The notes under the pieces: generated by a model
Database searches by the model: none
Told to the model about the DNA's origin: nothing
What the model saw: only the letters and a program-made list of their open reading frames with translations
Program-made: the position numbers and the translations under genes
Shown: one piece after another, positions 1 to 7,688 of the stretch
Layout of the letters: each line of letters begins with the position of its first letter
Position numbering within the stretch: position 1 is the first letter of the stretch
DNA from: an uncultured Blautia sp.
Lineage (GTDB): Bacteria > Bacillota > Clostridia > Lachnospirales > Lachnospiraceae
Reading direction: 5' to 3'
DNA length: 26,082 nt
NCBI GenBank assembly: GCA_900765525.1
Contig: CAAFRY010000131.1
Location: 1-26,082 of the forward strand

Positions 1-362
1 TTATGGTGGCAGTGGGGGTTTTGCGGGCCTCCGGTTTTCTGGATATGCTGGGTGAGCAGCTTGGGAGGCTGACCCGGCAGATGGGATTTCCCTCGGAGCT
101 GGTTCCTCTTACTATTGTGCGGATGTTTTCTTCCAGTGCAGCCACAGGGCTGGTACTGGATATTTTTAAGGAATTTGGGACAGATTCTTATGTGGGAAAA
201 ATCGCCTCTATTATGATGTCCTGCACAGAGACTATTTTCTATACTATATCTGTGTATTTTATAGCGGCTAAAATCAGCAAGACACGGTATACAGTGGCCG
301 GAGCTCTTCTGGCTACTTTAGGGGGAATCTGGGCCAGCGTAGTGCTGGCGGGGATGATGTAA
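1..362 (+). CDS. spmB: Spore maturation protein B, 3' part (cut by window edge)
   Basis: The reading frame is open from the window edge to a TAA at 360-362, so the first third or so of the protein is missing; the family is about 175 residues. What remains is very hydrophobic and shows the SpmB C-terminal pattern: a segment with GFPSELVPL, then IVRMFSSSAATG, then FGTDSYVGKIASIMMSCTETIFYT and a final membrane helix ending in GMM. SpmA and SpmB are nucleoside-recognition (Gate-domain) membrane proteins needed for spore core dehydration, and spmA usually lies immediately upstream, outside this window. It implies an endospore-forming host. No terminator is obvious between this stop and the his promoter. 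Confidence 0.85.
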   Translation, partial: MVAVGVLRASGFLDMLGEQLGRLTRQMGFPSELVPLTIVRMFSSSAATGLVLDIFKEFGTDSYVGKIASIMMSCTETIFYTISVYFIAAKISKTRYTVAGALLATLGGIWASVVLAGMM

Positions 363-385
363 AAAGACAGGAAACCACAAAAACA

Positions 386-414
386 TTGACATAAAAATTG
401 CAAAATGGTAATAT
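386..414 (+). promoter_or_regulatory. Sigma-A promoter of the histidine operon
   Basis: TTGACA at 386-391, a 17-bp spacer and TAATAT at 409-414. The transcript would start near 420, leaving a leader of only about 25 nt before hisZ, with the ribosome site GAAGGGG at 431-437. There is no room for a T-box or attenuator. Confidence 0.7.
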
Positions 415-445
415 GGTAGCACGTTAAAGTGAAGGGGACTTACTT

Positions 446-1642
446 ATGAAATACTATGACAAGATAACACCGGACGGGACCAGGGATTTACTTTTCGGAG
501 AATGTGACCAGCGTTCCCAGGTGACGAAAACTTTAAAAGATTTATTTGTGGCTCAGGGTTACCGCAGAGTCATGACTCCGGCCCTTGAGTTTTATGATGT
601 ATTCGGGAAGGCAGCCAAATATCTTCCCAAGGAAACCATGTATAAGCTGACAGATGCCAAGGGAAGGCTGATGGTGCTTTGCCCGGACTGTACCGTGCCG
701 GTGGCCAGGCTGACAGCTACCAGACTGAAGGACATGCCTAAGCCGCTGAGACTTTATTACAACCGGAATATTTACCGGGGATTTCCTGAGAGAAAGAGCA
801 AAAGCGTGGAAATCAACCAGGTGGGTATTGAGCTGATAGGCGGTTCTCCTTTAAGAGGAGACCTGGAGGTGGTGGAGCTGGCAGCCAGAAGCCTGGATAA
901 AATAGGCGGGGGCAAATACAGGCTGGAGCTTTGCCATATCGGATATTTCAAAGCCATCATGGACAGCCTGGATGCAGACGAGGATACAAAGGAAGAAATC
1001 CGTCTGCTGATTGAACAGAAGAATTATGCGGCTTTGACGGATATTTTGGGAAAAGCCAGAGACAACAAGGCAGCCAGAGCCCTAAGGAAGCTGCCCAGAC
1101 TTTTTGGCGGGGCAGAGGTTTTTGAAAGGGCCTATGAACTGTTTGACGAAAATGGAGCCAGGGAAAGCCTGGATTATTTAAAGAAAATTTATGAATATCT
1201 CCAGACCCTGGGCCTTGGGGACAAGGTGCTGATTGATTTGGGTCTGGTAAATCTGGCAGAATACTATACGGGAATTATTTTCCGGGGCTATTTCAGAGGT
1301 CTGGGCGAACAGGTCCTTTCAGGAGGGCGGTACGATACTCTGTTGGGACAGTTTGGGGAAGACCACTGCTCCATCGGGTTCGGCTTTAATGTGGACCTGG
1401 CCAGCCAGAGACTGAAACCAGAGCCGGAACAGGTGCCCAAAATTCTGGTGTTTACCCCGGATATGAAGGATATTGCTGCCAGTGTCAGATACCGCAGAGA
1501 ACTGGAGGAAAAGGGAATCATGACGGAAAACAGTGTGTTTGACACACTGGAAGAAACCGTTGCCTATGCAAAGAAAAGAGGCATCCACCGTGTCCATCTG
1601 GTAGGGGAGAAAATTGAAGAATATCAGATGGAGAAAGGATGA
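446..1642 (+). CDS. hisZ: ATP phosphoribosyltransferase regulatory subunit HisZ
   Basis: 398 residues. HisZ is a catalytically inactive paralogue of histidyl-tRNA synthetase that joins short-form HisG to give the active, histidine-feedback-regulated first enzyme of histidine biosynthesis. The class II synthetase fold is visible: PDGTRDLLF at the N-terminus, the motif-2 region RLYYNRNIYRG and the motif-3-like SGGRYDTLLGQFG, followed by a C-terminal alpha/beta part that is probably too short for a full anticodon-binding domain. It starts at ATG 446 after GAAGGGG and is the first gene of the operon, 7 bp before hisG. The short HisG downstream supports the HisZ call over a true HisS. Confidence 0.93.
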   Translation: MKYYDKITPDGTRDLLFGECDQRSQVTKTLKDLFVAQGYRRVMTPALEFYDVFGKAAKYLPKETMYKLTDAKGRLMVLCPDCTVPVARLTATRLKDMPKPLRLYYNRNIYRGFPERKSKSVEINQVGIELIGGSPLRGDLEVVELAARSLDKIGGGKYRLELCHIGYFKAIMDSLDADEDTKEEIRLLIEQKNYAALTDILGKARDNKAARALRKLPRLFGGAEVFERAYELFDENGARESLDYLKKIYEYLQTLGLGDKVLIDLGLVNLAEYYTGIIFRGYFRGLGEQVLSGGRYDTLLGQFGEDHCSIGFGFNVDLASQRLKPEPEQVPKILVFTPDMKDIAASVRYRRELEEKGIMTENSVFDTLEETVAYAKKRGIHRVHLVGEKIEEYQMEKG

Positions 1643-1649
1643 CAAAGGT

Positions 1650-2288
1650 ATGAGACCAATTAGAATCGCTTTGACAAAGGGGCGTTTAGAGAAAAAAACT
1701 GTAGAGATGCTGGAACGTCTGGGATATGACTGCACCAATGTGAGAGAAAAAGGCAGAAAACTAATCATGCCCATAGGAGACGGCTCCCTGGAAATCGTTT
1801 TGGCTAAGGCAGCGGATGTTGTAACCTATGTAGAGACAGGAGTCTGTGACATGGGAGTGGTGGGAAAGGACACCATTATGGAAAAGGGAGGCACCTTTTA
1901 TGAGGTGGCGGATTTAGGCTTTGGGAAATGCCGGTTTGCCCTGGCCGCCCTGAAGGGTGCAGATATTTTTGAAGGATACCGGACCAGGACCATTGCCAGC
2001 AAATATATGAATGTGGCAAAAGGTTATTTTGAAGGAAAAAATATGGATATAAATCTGGTGAAAATAGAAGGCTCCGTGGAGCTGGCCCCTGTGCTGGGAC
2101 TGGCGGACGCTATCGTGGATATTGTGGAAACCGGAACTACGCTGAAGGAAAACGGGCTGGAGGTAGTGGAAGACATCTGTCAGGTCAGCGCCCGTTTGAT
2201 TGTGAATGTAGCCAGCATGAAGCTGAGGAAAAAAGAGATAGAGTCACTGATTGACAAGGTAGAGAAGGATGTACGGGAAAGAGGCTGA
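1650..2288 (+). CDS. hisG: ATP phosphoribosyltransferase catalytic subunit, short form
   Basis: 212 residues with the start at ATG 1650 (MRPIRIALTKGRL). An in-frame ATG at 1614 lies inside hisZ and would add 12 residues unlike the family. The ribosome site is GAGAAAGGA at 1631-1639. HisG condenses ATP with PRPP to phosphoribosyl-ATP. Family signatures include the TKGRL start, the GVCDMGVVGKDTI segment and the PRPP-loop-like DIVETGTTLKENGL near the C-terminus. There is no ACT-like C-terminal domain, as expected of the short form that requires HisZ. The next gene is hisC, not the usual hisD. Confidence 0.95.
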   Translation: MRPIRIALTKGRLEKKTVEMLERLGYDCTNVREKGRKLIMPIGDGSLEIVLAKAADVVTYVETGVCDMGVVGKDTIMEKGGTFYEVADLGFGKCRFALAALKGADIFEGYRTRTIASKYMNVAKGYFEGKNMDINLVKIEGSVELAPVLGLADAIVDIVETGTTLKENGLEVVEDICQVSARLIVNVASMKLRKKEIESLIDKVEKDVRERG

Positions 2289-2303
2289 AAGGAGGACCAG
2301 GTT

Positions 2304-3356
2304 ATGAGCTATGAATTGCCGGAAAAATTAAAAGATATACCAAAGTATGACCCGGTAACAGAGGTTTACCGGGTGCGTCTGGATGCTAATGAAAGTTTTA
2401 TAGAGCTTCCCGAAGACGTGAAAAAGGATGTAATGAAGGCCATAGGGGAGGTGGAATTTAACCGTTATCCAGACCCGGAGGCCAGGAAGCTGTGTGAAAA
2501 ATTCGGAGCATTTTTCCATGTGAGGCCAGAGCTTCTCACAGCAGGAAACGGCTCAGACGAGCTGATTTCCATTATTGTCCCTAATTTTTTAGGGGAGGGA
2601 GACGTTATGCTGACCATACTTCCGGATTTCAGCATGTATACCTTCTACACCTCTATGGTAGGAGCCAAGGTTGAGGTAATGAATAAGGATGAGTCCATGG
2701 AGATGAAAGCAGAGGACGTGATAGAGCGGGCAAAGGCCTGCAAGGCCAAGCTGATTATTTTTTCTAATCCCTGTAATCCCACAGCTCTGAAGCTGGAGAG
2801 GGAGGAGATTCTGGAAATCATCAAGGCCGTGGACGCTCTGGTGGTGGTAGACGAGGCCTACATGGATTTTTCCCAAGGTTCGGTATTGGATGAAATAGAA
2901 AATTATGACAATCTTATCGTATTGAAGACCTGCTCCAAAGCCTTTGGCATGGCAGCTATCCGGCTGGGCTTTGCAGCGGCCAATGAAAGGCTGACAGGAC
3001 TGCTTCACACACTGAAAGCCCCTTATAACGTGAATTCTATGACCCAGGCCGCAGGCTGTGCCATACTGGAGCATGAGGAATTTCTGAAAGATTGTATCCG
3101 CAGGATTCAAGAGTCTACCCAGGCTCTGTACCAGGGGATGAAGGAACTGGCGGAGCGGAAAAAAGACTTAGAAAGGCTATATTCCACGGCTACGAATTTT
3201 ATGTACATAAAGAGCGCCAGAGCCCAGGAGATTCTTCAGGCTTTGAGAGAAGAGGGGATTTCCGTGCGCTGTATGAACGGCTATCTGCGGATTGCGGCAG
3301 GTTCTCCTAAAGAGAATGAGGAGCTGCTTCAGGCGCTGGAACGGATTCTGGAGTAG
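2304..3356 (+). CDS. hisC: Histidinol-phosphate aminotransferase
   Basis: 350 residues, a fold-type I PLP enzyme that transaminates imidazole-acetol phosphate with glutamate to L-histidinol phosphate. Visible signatures: substrate-side RLDANES near residue 25, YPDPEA (55-60), GNGSDELI (81-88), SNPCNPT (154-160), DEAYMDF (183-189) and the PLP-lysine motif SKAFGMAAIRLGF with Lys212. It begins at ATG 2304 after AAAGGAGG, 15 bp downstream of hisG. Family length is normal. Confidence 0.95.
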   Translation: MSYELPEKLKDIPKYDPVTEVYRVRLDANESFIELPEDVKKDVMKAIGEVEFNRYPDPEARKLCEKFGAFFHVRPELLTAGNGSDELISIIVPNFLGEGDVMLTILPDFSMYTFYTSMVGAKVEVMNKDESMEMKAEDVIERAKACKAKLIIFSNPCNPTALKLEREEILEIIKAVDALVVVDEAYMDFSQGSVLDEIENYDNLIVLKTCSKAFGMAAIRLGFAAANERLTGLLHTLKAPYNVNSMTQAAGCAILEHEEFLKDCIRRIQESTQALYQGMKELAERKKDLERLYSTATNFMYIKSARAQEILQALREEGISVRCMNGYLRIAAGSPKENEELLQALERILE

Positions 3357-3375
3357 AGAGAGGAGGCGGTTTTCA

Positions 3376-3957
3376 TTGAGAATCGGCAAGTTAGAGAGGA
3401 ACACCAGGGAAACCCAAATATCCCTTTCCTGGAATCTGGATGGACAGGGAAAGTATGAAGGAACCTGCGGGGTGGGATTTTTTGACCACATGATGCAGGC
3501 TCTGTGCGTTCACGGAGGATTTGATATAATCCTTTCCATGAAAGGTGATTTGGAAGTGGACTGCCACCACAGCATTGAGGATTTGGGAATTGTTATGGGC
3601 GGCGCTCTTAGAGAGGCACTGAAAGACAAAGGAGGAATCCAGAGATACGGAAGCTTCTATATTCCCATGGATGAAGCCCTGGGGTTTTGTGCCCTGGATG
3701 TAAGCGGCAGAGCGTTTCTGGTATTTGAAGCCTCCTACGAAAATCCTTCTGTGGGAGCCCTGGACTGCTGCATGGTAAAAGAATTTTTCCGGGCATTAGC
3801 CTTTGGGGCAGGACTGACTCTTCATCTGAAGGTGATGTACGGTGAAAATGACCATCATAAGATAGAGGCTTTGTTTAAGGCTTTCGCCCATGCCTTAAAG
3901 GAGGCGGTGAGAGAGAACCAGGGAGGCGTACTTTCTTCAAAGGGAGTGTTGGAATGA
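3376..3957 (+). CDS. hisB: Imidazoleglycerol-phosphate dehydratase (monofunctional)
   Basis: 193 residues using a TTG start at 3376. The open frame runs further 5' into hisC, but family similarity begins at MRIGKLERNT, and the strong ribosome site AGAGAGGAGG ends about 10 bp before the TTG. The enzyme dehydrates imidazole-glycerol phosphate to imidazole-acetol phosphate. Two metal-binding repeats are present: GFFDHMMQ with DCHHSIEDLG, and FFRALAFGAGLTLH with GENDHHKIEALFKA. No HAD-type histidinol-phosphate phosphatase domain is fused, unlike enterobacterial HisB. The stop overlaps the start of hisH by 4 bp (ATGA). Confidence 0.94.
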   Translation: MRIGKLERNTRETQISLSWNLDGQGKYEGTCGVGFFDHMMQALCVHGGFDIILSMKGDLEVDCHHSIEDLGIVMGGALREALKDKGGIQRYGSFYIPMDEALGFCALDVSGRAFLVFEASYENPSVGALDCCMVKEFFRALAFGAGLTLHLKVMYGENDHHKIEALFKAFAHALKEAVRENQGGVLSSKGVLE

Positions 3958-4559
3958 TAGGAATTATAGATTACGGAGCAGGAAACCTGTTCAGCGTGAA
4001 AAATGCCCTGGATTATCTGGGGGCAGAAAGCTGTATCACAGGAGAACCACAGGAAATAAAGAAGGCGGATGCCCTGATTCTCCCGGGAGTGGGAGCTTTC
4101 CCCGACGCTATGAAAATGCTGGAAAACCGGAACCTGGTTTCCCTTATCCGGGAAGAGGCACAGAAGAAACCTCTCCTGGGAATTTGTCTGGGCATGCAGC
4201 TTTTATTTGAACAGAGCAGTGAATTCGGGGAAACCAAAGGCCTGGGACTGATTCCGGGAAAAGTGGTAAAGATAGAAAGTCAGGGGCTGAAAATTCCCCA
4301 CATGGGCTGGAATGACTTGCATCTGTTGAACCCCTGTCCCATGACAGAAGGGATGAAGGAGCAGGCTTATGTGTATTTTGTCCATTCTTTCCGGGCAGAC
4401 ACAGAGGATGCATATATCTCCTGCTATACCCTTTACGGAGAGAAGATTCCTGCATTGGTACATAGAGGAAATGTTTACGGAGCGCAGTTCCATCCCGAAA
4501 AAAGCGGGGAGACGGGACTTGCTATGTTGAAAAATTTTGCAAGGCTGGTGAAAGTATGA
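3954..4559 (+). CDS. hisH: Imidazole glycerol phosphate synthase, glutaminase subunit
   Basis: 201 residues. Class I glutamine amidotransferase that supplies ammonia to HisF. The oxyanion-strand motif (PGVGAFPDAM), the nucleophile motif GICLGMQLL with Cys78, and the His180/Glu182 pair in QFHPEKSG form the complete catalytic triad. It overlaps hisB at the 5' end and hisA at the 3' end by ATGA, so the three genes are probably translationally coupled. Confidence 0.95.
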   Translation: MIGIIDYGAGNLFSVKNALDYLGAESCITGEPQEIKKADALILPGVGAFPDAMKMLENRNLVSLIREEAQKKPLLGICLGMQLLFEQSSEFGETKGLGLIPGKVVKIESQGLKIPHMGWNDLHLLNPCPMTEGMKEQAYVYFVHSFRADTEDAYISCYTLYGEKIPALVHRGNVYGAQFHPEKSGETGLAMLKNFARLVKV

Positions 4560-5275
4560 TTATATTACCTGCAATCGATATAAAAGACAGAACCTGCGTC
4601 AGGCTGGTAAAAGGAGATTACGGCACGGCTCATAAGGTGGCCGAAGACCCTATAAAAACCGCTGAGAATTTTGCAGCAAAAGGGGCCAAATGGATACATA
4701 TGGTGGATTTAAACGGAGCAAAGGATGCATATCCTGTGAACCAGGACATTTTTTTGACTATAGCCAGGGAAACCGGGTTGAAGACAGAGCTGGGAGGCGG
4801 AATCCGGGATATGAAGACCATTGCCTACTATCTGGAAAACGGAATTTCCCGTGTGATTCTGGGCTCTGCAGCAGTGAAAAACCCGGAGCTTGTGAAAGAA
4901 GCAGTGAAGGAATACGGAGAAAAAATCGCTGTGGGAATCGACGCCAGAGACGGCATGGTGGCCACAGAAGGCTGGATGGAAAGCAGCTCCGTATGCTATT
5001 TGGAGCTGGCCATGGCCATGGAGCAGACAGGGGTTAAAACCCTTATTTATACCGATATTTCCAGAGACGGAACCCTGACGGGAGTAAATCTGGACCACCT
5101 GGAGCAGTTAAACAGTTCTGTGTCCTGCCGGGTGATTGCCAGCGGCGGCGTCAGGTCTATGGAAGACATTGAAGCCTGCACAGGAATGGGGCTTTACGGC
5201 TGTATCTGCGGAAAAGCCATCTATTCAGGAGCTCTGGATTTGACAGAGGCTATTGCGAAGGCAGGTGAGGACTGA
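4556..5275 (+). CDS. hisA: ProFAR isomerase (HisA)
   Basis: 239 residues, a (beta/alpha)8 barrel catalysing the Amadori rearrangement of ProFAR to PRFAR. The general base Asp8 lies in LPAIDIKD, the matching second-half Asp in VGIDARDG, and phosphate loops are GGGIRD and [18 protein letters not shown] is typical of HisA. Paralogous TrpF/PriA activity is not suggested, because a full his operon surrounds it. It overlaps hisH by 4 bp and its stop shares one base with the hisF start. Confidence 0.94.
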   Translation: MIILPAIDIKDRTCVRLVKGDYGTAHKVAEDPIKTAENFAAKGAKWIHMVDLNGAKDAYPVNQDIFLTIARETGLKTELGGGIRDMKTIAYYLENGISRVILGSAAVKNPELVKEAVKEYGEKIAVGIDARDGMVATEGWMESSSVCYLELAMAMEQTGVKTLIYTDISRDGTLTGVNLDHLEQLNSSVSCRVIASGGVRSMEDIEACTGMGLYGCICGKAIYSGALDLTEAIAKAGED

Positions 5276-6033
5276 TGCTGGCCAAGAGAATCATTCCCTG
5301 CCTGGATGTCCGGGATGGAAAAGTAGTCAAAGGTGTAAACTTTGTGGGAATCAAGGAAGTGGGAGACCCGGTGGAATGTGCTATAGAGTATGACAGACAG
5401 GGTGCGGATGAAATCTGCTTTTTAGATATTACGGCAACCCATGAGGGCAGAAAAACCATGACAGATGTGGTGAGAAATACGGCCCGGCATGTTTTCGTGC
5501 CTCTTACTGTGGGAGGCGGTATCCGTACAGTGGAGGATTTCCGGGAAATTCTGAGAGCCGGTGCGGATAAGGTATCCGTAAATTCTGCGGCAGTGAAGAA
5601 TCCCCAGCTTATAGCCCAGGCTGCTCAAATGTTTGGCAGCCAGTGCGTGGTGGCAGCAATTGACGCCAGAAGGGATAAAGAGGGAGTTTTCAGAGTGGTA
5701 GTTCACGGAGGAAGAAAGGAAACAGAGCTGGAGGCTGTGTCTTGGGCTAAAAAGTGCCAGGAGCTGGGAGCAGGAGAAATTCTTCTTACCTCCATGGATA
5801 CAGACGGCTGCAGGGACGGCTTTGATTTGGAGCTTACCCAGGCAGTTTCCCAGGCGGTTTCCATCCCTGTGATTGCCAGCGGAGGCTGCGGAAAGCTGGA
5901 ACACTTTTCCCAGGTCTTCGAGGAGACCGGTGCAGATGCGGCTCTGGCTGCTTCCCTGTTTCATTTTCGGGAATTGACAGTGGAGCAGGTGAAAGAGCAT
6001 TTGAGAGAGCATGACATACCGGTGCGGACCTGA
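5275..6033 (+). CDS. hisF: Imidazole glycerol phosphate synthase, cyclase subunit
   Basis: 252 residues, a (beta/alpha)8 barrel that cyclises PRFAR with ammonia channelled from HisH, giving imidazole-glycerol phosphate and AICAR. Catalytic aspartates are seen in [12 protein letters not shown] (about residue 11) and [10 protein letters not shown] (about residue 130). Phosphate-binding loops are TVGGGIRT and IASGGCG. TGA/ATG overlap with hisA (TGATG). A 47-bp gap without structure precedes hisI. Confidence 0.95.
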   Translation: MLAKRIIPCLDVRDGKVVKGVNFVGIKEVGDPVECAIEYDRQGADEICFLDITATHEGRKTMTDVVRNTARHVFVPLTVGGGIRTVEDFREILRAGADKVSVNSAAVKNPQLIAQAAQMFGSQCVVAAIDARRDKEGVFRVVVHGGRKETELEAVSWAKKCQELGAGEILLTSMDTDGCRDGFDLELTQAVSQAVSIPVIASGGCGKLEHFSQVFEETGADAALAASLFHFRELTVEQVKEHLREHDIPVRT

Positions 6034-6080
6034 GAAGGGGAGACAGAAAAAAACGACAAAAGAAGTCAGGGGAGACAGAG

Positions 6081-6413
6081 ATGAAAGACATAGAAAAATA
6101 TTTTGAAAAAAGTCCTCTGCTGCCTGCTATTGTCCAGGAGCAGGGAACCGGCCAGGTTCTGATGCTGGCTTATATGAACAGGGAGAGTCTGGAAAAGACT
6201 TTGGAGACAGGCTACACCTGGTTTTACAGCCGCTCCAGGCAGGAGCTTTGGAATAAGGGAGCTACCTCTGGTCATGTGCAGAAAGTGGTTGACATAAAAG
6301 GGGATTGTGACCAGGATACTATTTTAGTTACTGTGATTCAGACAGGAGCAGCCTGCCATACAGGGGCTCACAGCTGCTTTTTCAGAGAAATTTGGGAGGA
6401 AGAGAAGAAATGA
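6081..6413 (+). CDS. hisI: Phosphoribosyl-AMP cyclohydrolase
   Basis: 110 residues, the stand-alone PRA-CH domain that opens the adenine ring of phosphoribosyl-AMP. Family motifs are [19 protein letters not shown], the metal-site segment DCDQDT and the conserved cysteines of [10 protein letters not shown]. It starts at ATG 6081 behind AGGGGAGACAGAG. The stop is embedded in the start of hisE (ATGATG), so the pair is one frameshift away from the bifunctional HisIE found in many bacteria. Confidence 0.94.
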   Translation: MKDIEKYFEKSPLLPAIVQEQGTGQVLMLAYMNRESLEKTLETGYTWFYSRSRQELWNKGATSGHVQKVVDIKGDCDQDTILVTVIQTGAACHTGAHSCFFREIWEEEKK

Positions 6414-6736
6414 TGGATGTGATAGAAGGGCTGTATCAGGTAGCCCAGGAAAGAAAACAGGAAAAACAGGAGGGCTCCTACACTTGTTATCTTTTTGAGC
6501 AGGGGCTGGACAAGATTTTGAAAAAATGCGGGGAAGAGTGCAGCGAGGTAATTATTGCCGCTAAAAACGGACAGAACCAGGATACGGCCAATGAAATCTG
6601 CGATTTGCTGTACCACCTTATTGTAATGATGGTGGAAGCTGGAATTTCTCTGGAAGAAGTACAGGGAATTTTAGAGCAGAGACGACAGAAAATCGGAAAT
6701 CTGAAGAAATTCCATGTCAGTGACCATAATACCTGA
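6410..6736 (+). CDS. hisE: Phosphoribosyl-ATP pyrophosphatase
   Basis: 108 residues, an all-alpha MazG-like NTP pyrophosphohydrolase acting at step two of the pathway. The motif [15 protein letters not shown] followed by [13 protein letters not shown] is the classic EExxE...ExxD metal site. Start chosen at ATG 6410 (the second ATG at 6413 is equally possible), with GGGAGGAAGAG upstream. An in-frame TTG at 6392 has no good ribosome site. It is the last recognised gene of the his operon. Confidence 0.92.
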   Translation: MMDVIEGLYQVAQERKQEKQEGSYTCYLFEQGLDKILKKCGEECSEVIIAAKNGQNQDTANEICDLLYHLIVMMVEAGISLEEVQGILEQRRQKIGNLKKFHVSDHNT

Positions 6737-6786
6737 GAATTAAATAGGTCAGTTCAGCTATGCTATTCATGATTTGACGTATTTCT

Positions 6787-6814
6787 CAATAACGTCTGAC
6801 GTGAAACGTTATTG
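6787..6814. other. Perfect 9-bp inverted repeat after hisE
   Basis: CAATAACGT at 6787-6795 pairs exactly with ACGTTATTG at 6806-6814 around a 10-nt loop. A nested ACGT-CTG-ACGT palindrome lies at 6792-6802. The nearest T-run starts about 10 bp downstream, so this is at best a weak terminator and could instead be a protein-binding site. Confidence 0.45.
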
Positions 6815-6883
6815 GCCGTTCGTTAAATTTTTCCTGTGAAAATTCTGTCAAATGTGATAAACTGGTTATATCAGATTAACATT

Positions 6884-6899
6884 CGCCGGATTTCCGGCG
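6884..6899. other. GC-rich hairpin in the leader of the membrane J-like gene
   Basis: CGCCGG (6884-6889) and CCGGCG (6894-6899) flank a 4-nt loop, ATTT. No U-tract follows. It sits 70 bp before the chosen start and may shape the mRNA leader. Confidence 0.4.
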
Positions 6900-6969
6900 T
6901 CCTCCATACGGGGGGAAGAAGAGAAATATGCGGGTTTGCCCGTATTGCTACAGAAATGCAGGGGGAAAA

Positions 6970-7644
6970 ATGAAGAAAATAGACAGTAAGCTGACATTGA
7001 AAATTTTACTGATTGTACTAAAGGTACTGCTGGCAGTGCCTCTTACAGTGCTGTTTATCTTGATTCGGTGTATTCAGTATTTTTTGAAAATATGCGGGAC
7101 TGTGGTTTCCTTTGTATGTATCGTGGCTGCAGTAGTGCTGAGTATCGGAGCCATGGCAGAGATTATTCTGCAGGTCCAGGGAGATGGGCCGGGAGTCGGC
7201 GTGATTCTTTTTACTCTCTGTATTGCCGGAGGACTGGCTTATGTTCCTGCAGCAGGAGCCAGTATGGTTATGCTGGTTTTGGAGGCTGCCTGCAGCTGGA
7301 TTTGGAAATTCTATATGGGAAATTCTAGAACCTGGAAAGCCTTTTACAAAAGACCGGATTATCAGTGGTCTGCTTTTGAGGGAGGATATAAAGGCAAGGA
7401 TACAGACGATTCAGAATTTTCCATACATTATTTCAAGGGTGTGAGAACACAGGAAGAGCTGAAAAAGAGATACACGGCTCTGCTGCGCCTGTACCGCCCG
7501 GACAGCGCTTTTGGGGAGGATGAGATTACCAGAAGCATTATGGAGGAGTACGATTATTTAAAGAACAGGTTTTCCCAGGAAGAAGAGGAAATGGAAAAGC
7601 GGGAAAGAGAAGAAATTGAAAAAAAGGAAGAATTCCAGGGGTGA
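6970..7644 (+). CDS. Membrane protein with C-terminal degenerate J-like domain
   Basis: 224 residues from ATG 6970, preceded by GGGGG at 6961-6965. An in-frame ATG at 6928 also has a G-rich upstream site but would lie inside a small hairpin, so the later start is preferred. Residues 5 to about 110 are two or three hydrophobic segments, resembling the CD1845-type membrane proteins known from integrative elements (an impression, not a search result). The C-terminus has the helix pattern of a J domain (LKKRYTALLRLYRPD, then ITRSIMEEYDYLK), but the diagnostic HPD is RPD, so stimulation of DnaK ATPase is doubtful. A charged Glu/Lys-rich coiled tail ends the protein. Function unknown. Confidence 0.75.
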   Translation: MKKIDSKLTLKILLIVLKVLLAVPLTVLFILIRCIQYFLKICGTVVSFVCIVAAVVLSIGAMAEIILQVQGDGPGVGVILFTLCIAGGLAYVPAAGASMVMLVLEAACSWIWKFYMGNSRTWKAFYKRPDYQWSAFEGGYKGKDTDDSEFSIHYFKGVRTQEELKKRYTALLRLYRPDSAFGEDEITRSIMEEYDYLKNRFSQEEEEMEKREREEIEKKEEFQG

Positions 7645-7675
7645 GGGATAGGCCGGAGGGATTCTTCCTTTTTTC
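7618..7675. terminator. Bidirectional terminator between convergent genes
   Basis: A purine tract at about 7618-7633 (GAAAAAAAGGAAGAAT) is mirrored by ATTCTTCCTTTTTTC at 7661-7675 around a 27-nt loop. The left arm encodes the last residues of the J-like protein. A T-tract lies on each strand, fitting the convergent gntR gene. The stem is A/T-rich, so strength is uncertain. Confidence 0.5.
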
Positions 7676-7688
7676 GTGGTTTAAGTAT

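Noticed and set aside
363..445. T-box riboswitch for the his operon
   Set aside because: The leader is too short and there is no T-box or anti-terminator sequence.
1614..1649. Upstream start for hisG
   Set aside because: It would add 12 residues inside hisZ unlike the family. ATG 1650 has a proper ribosome site and the family N-terminus.
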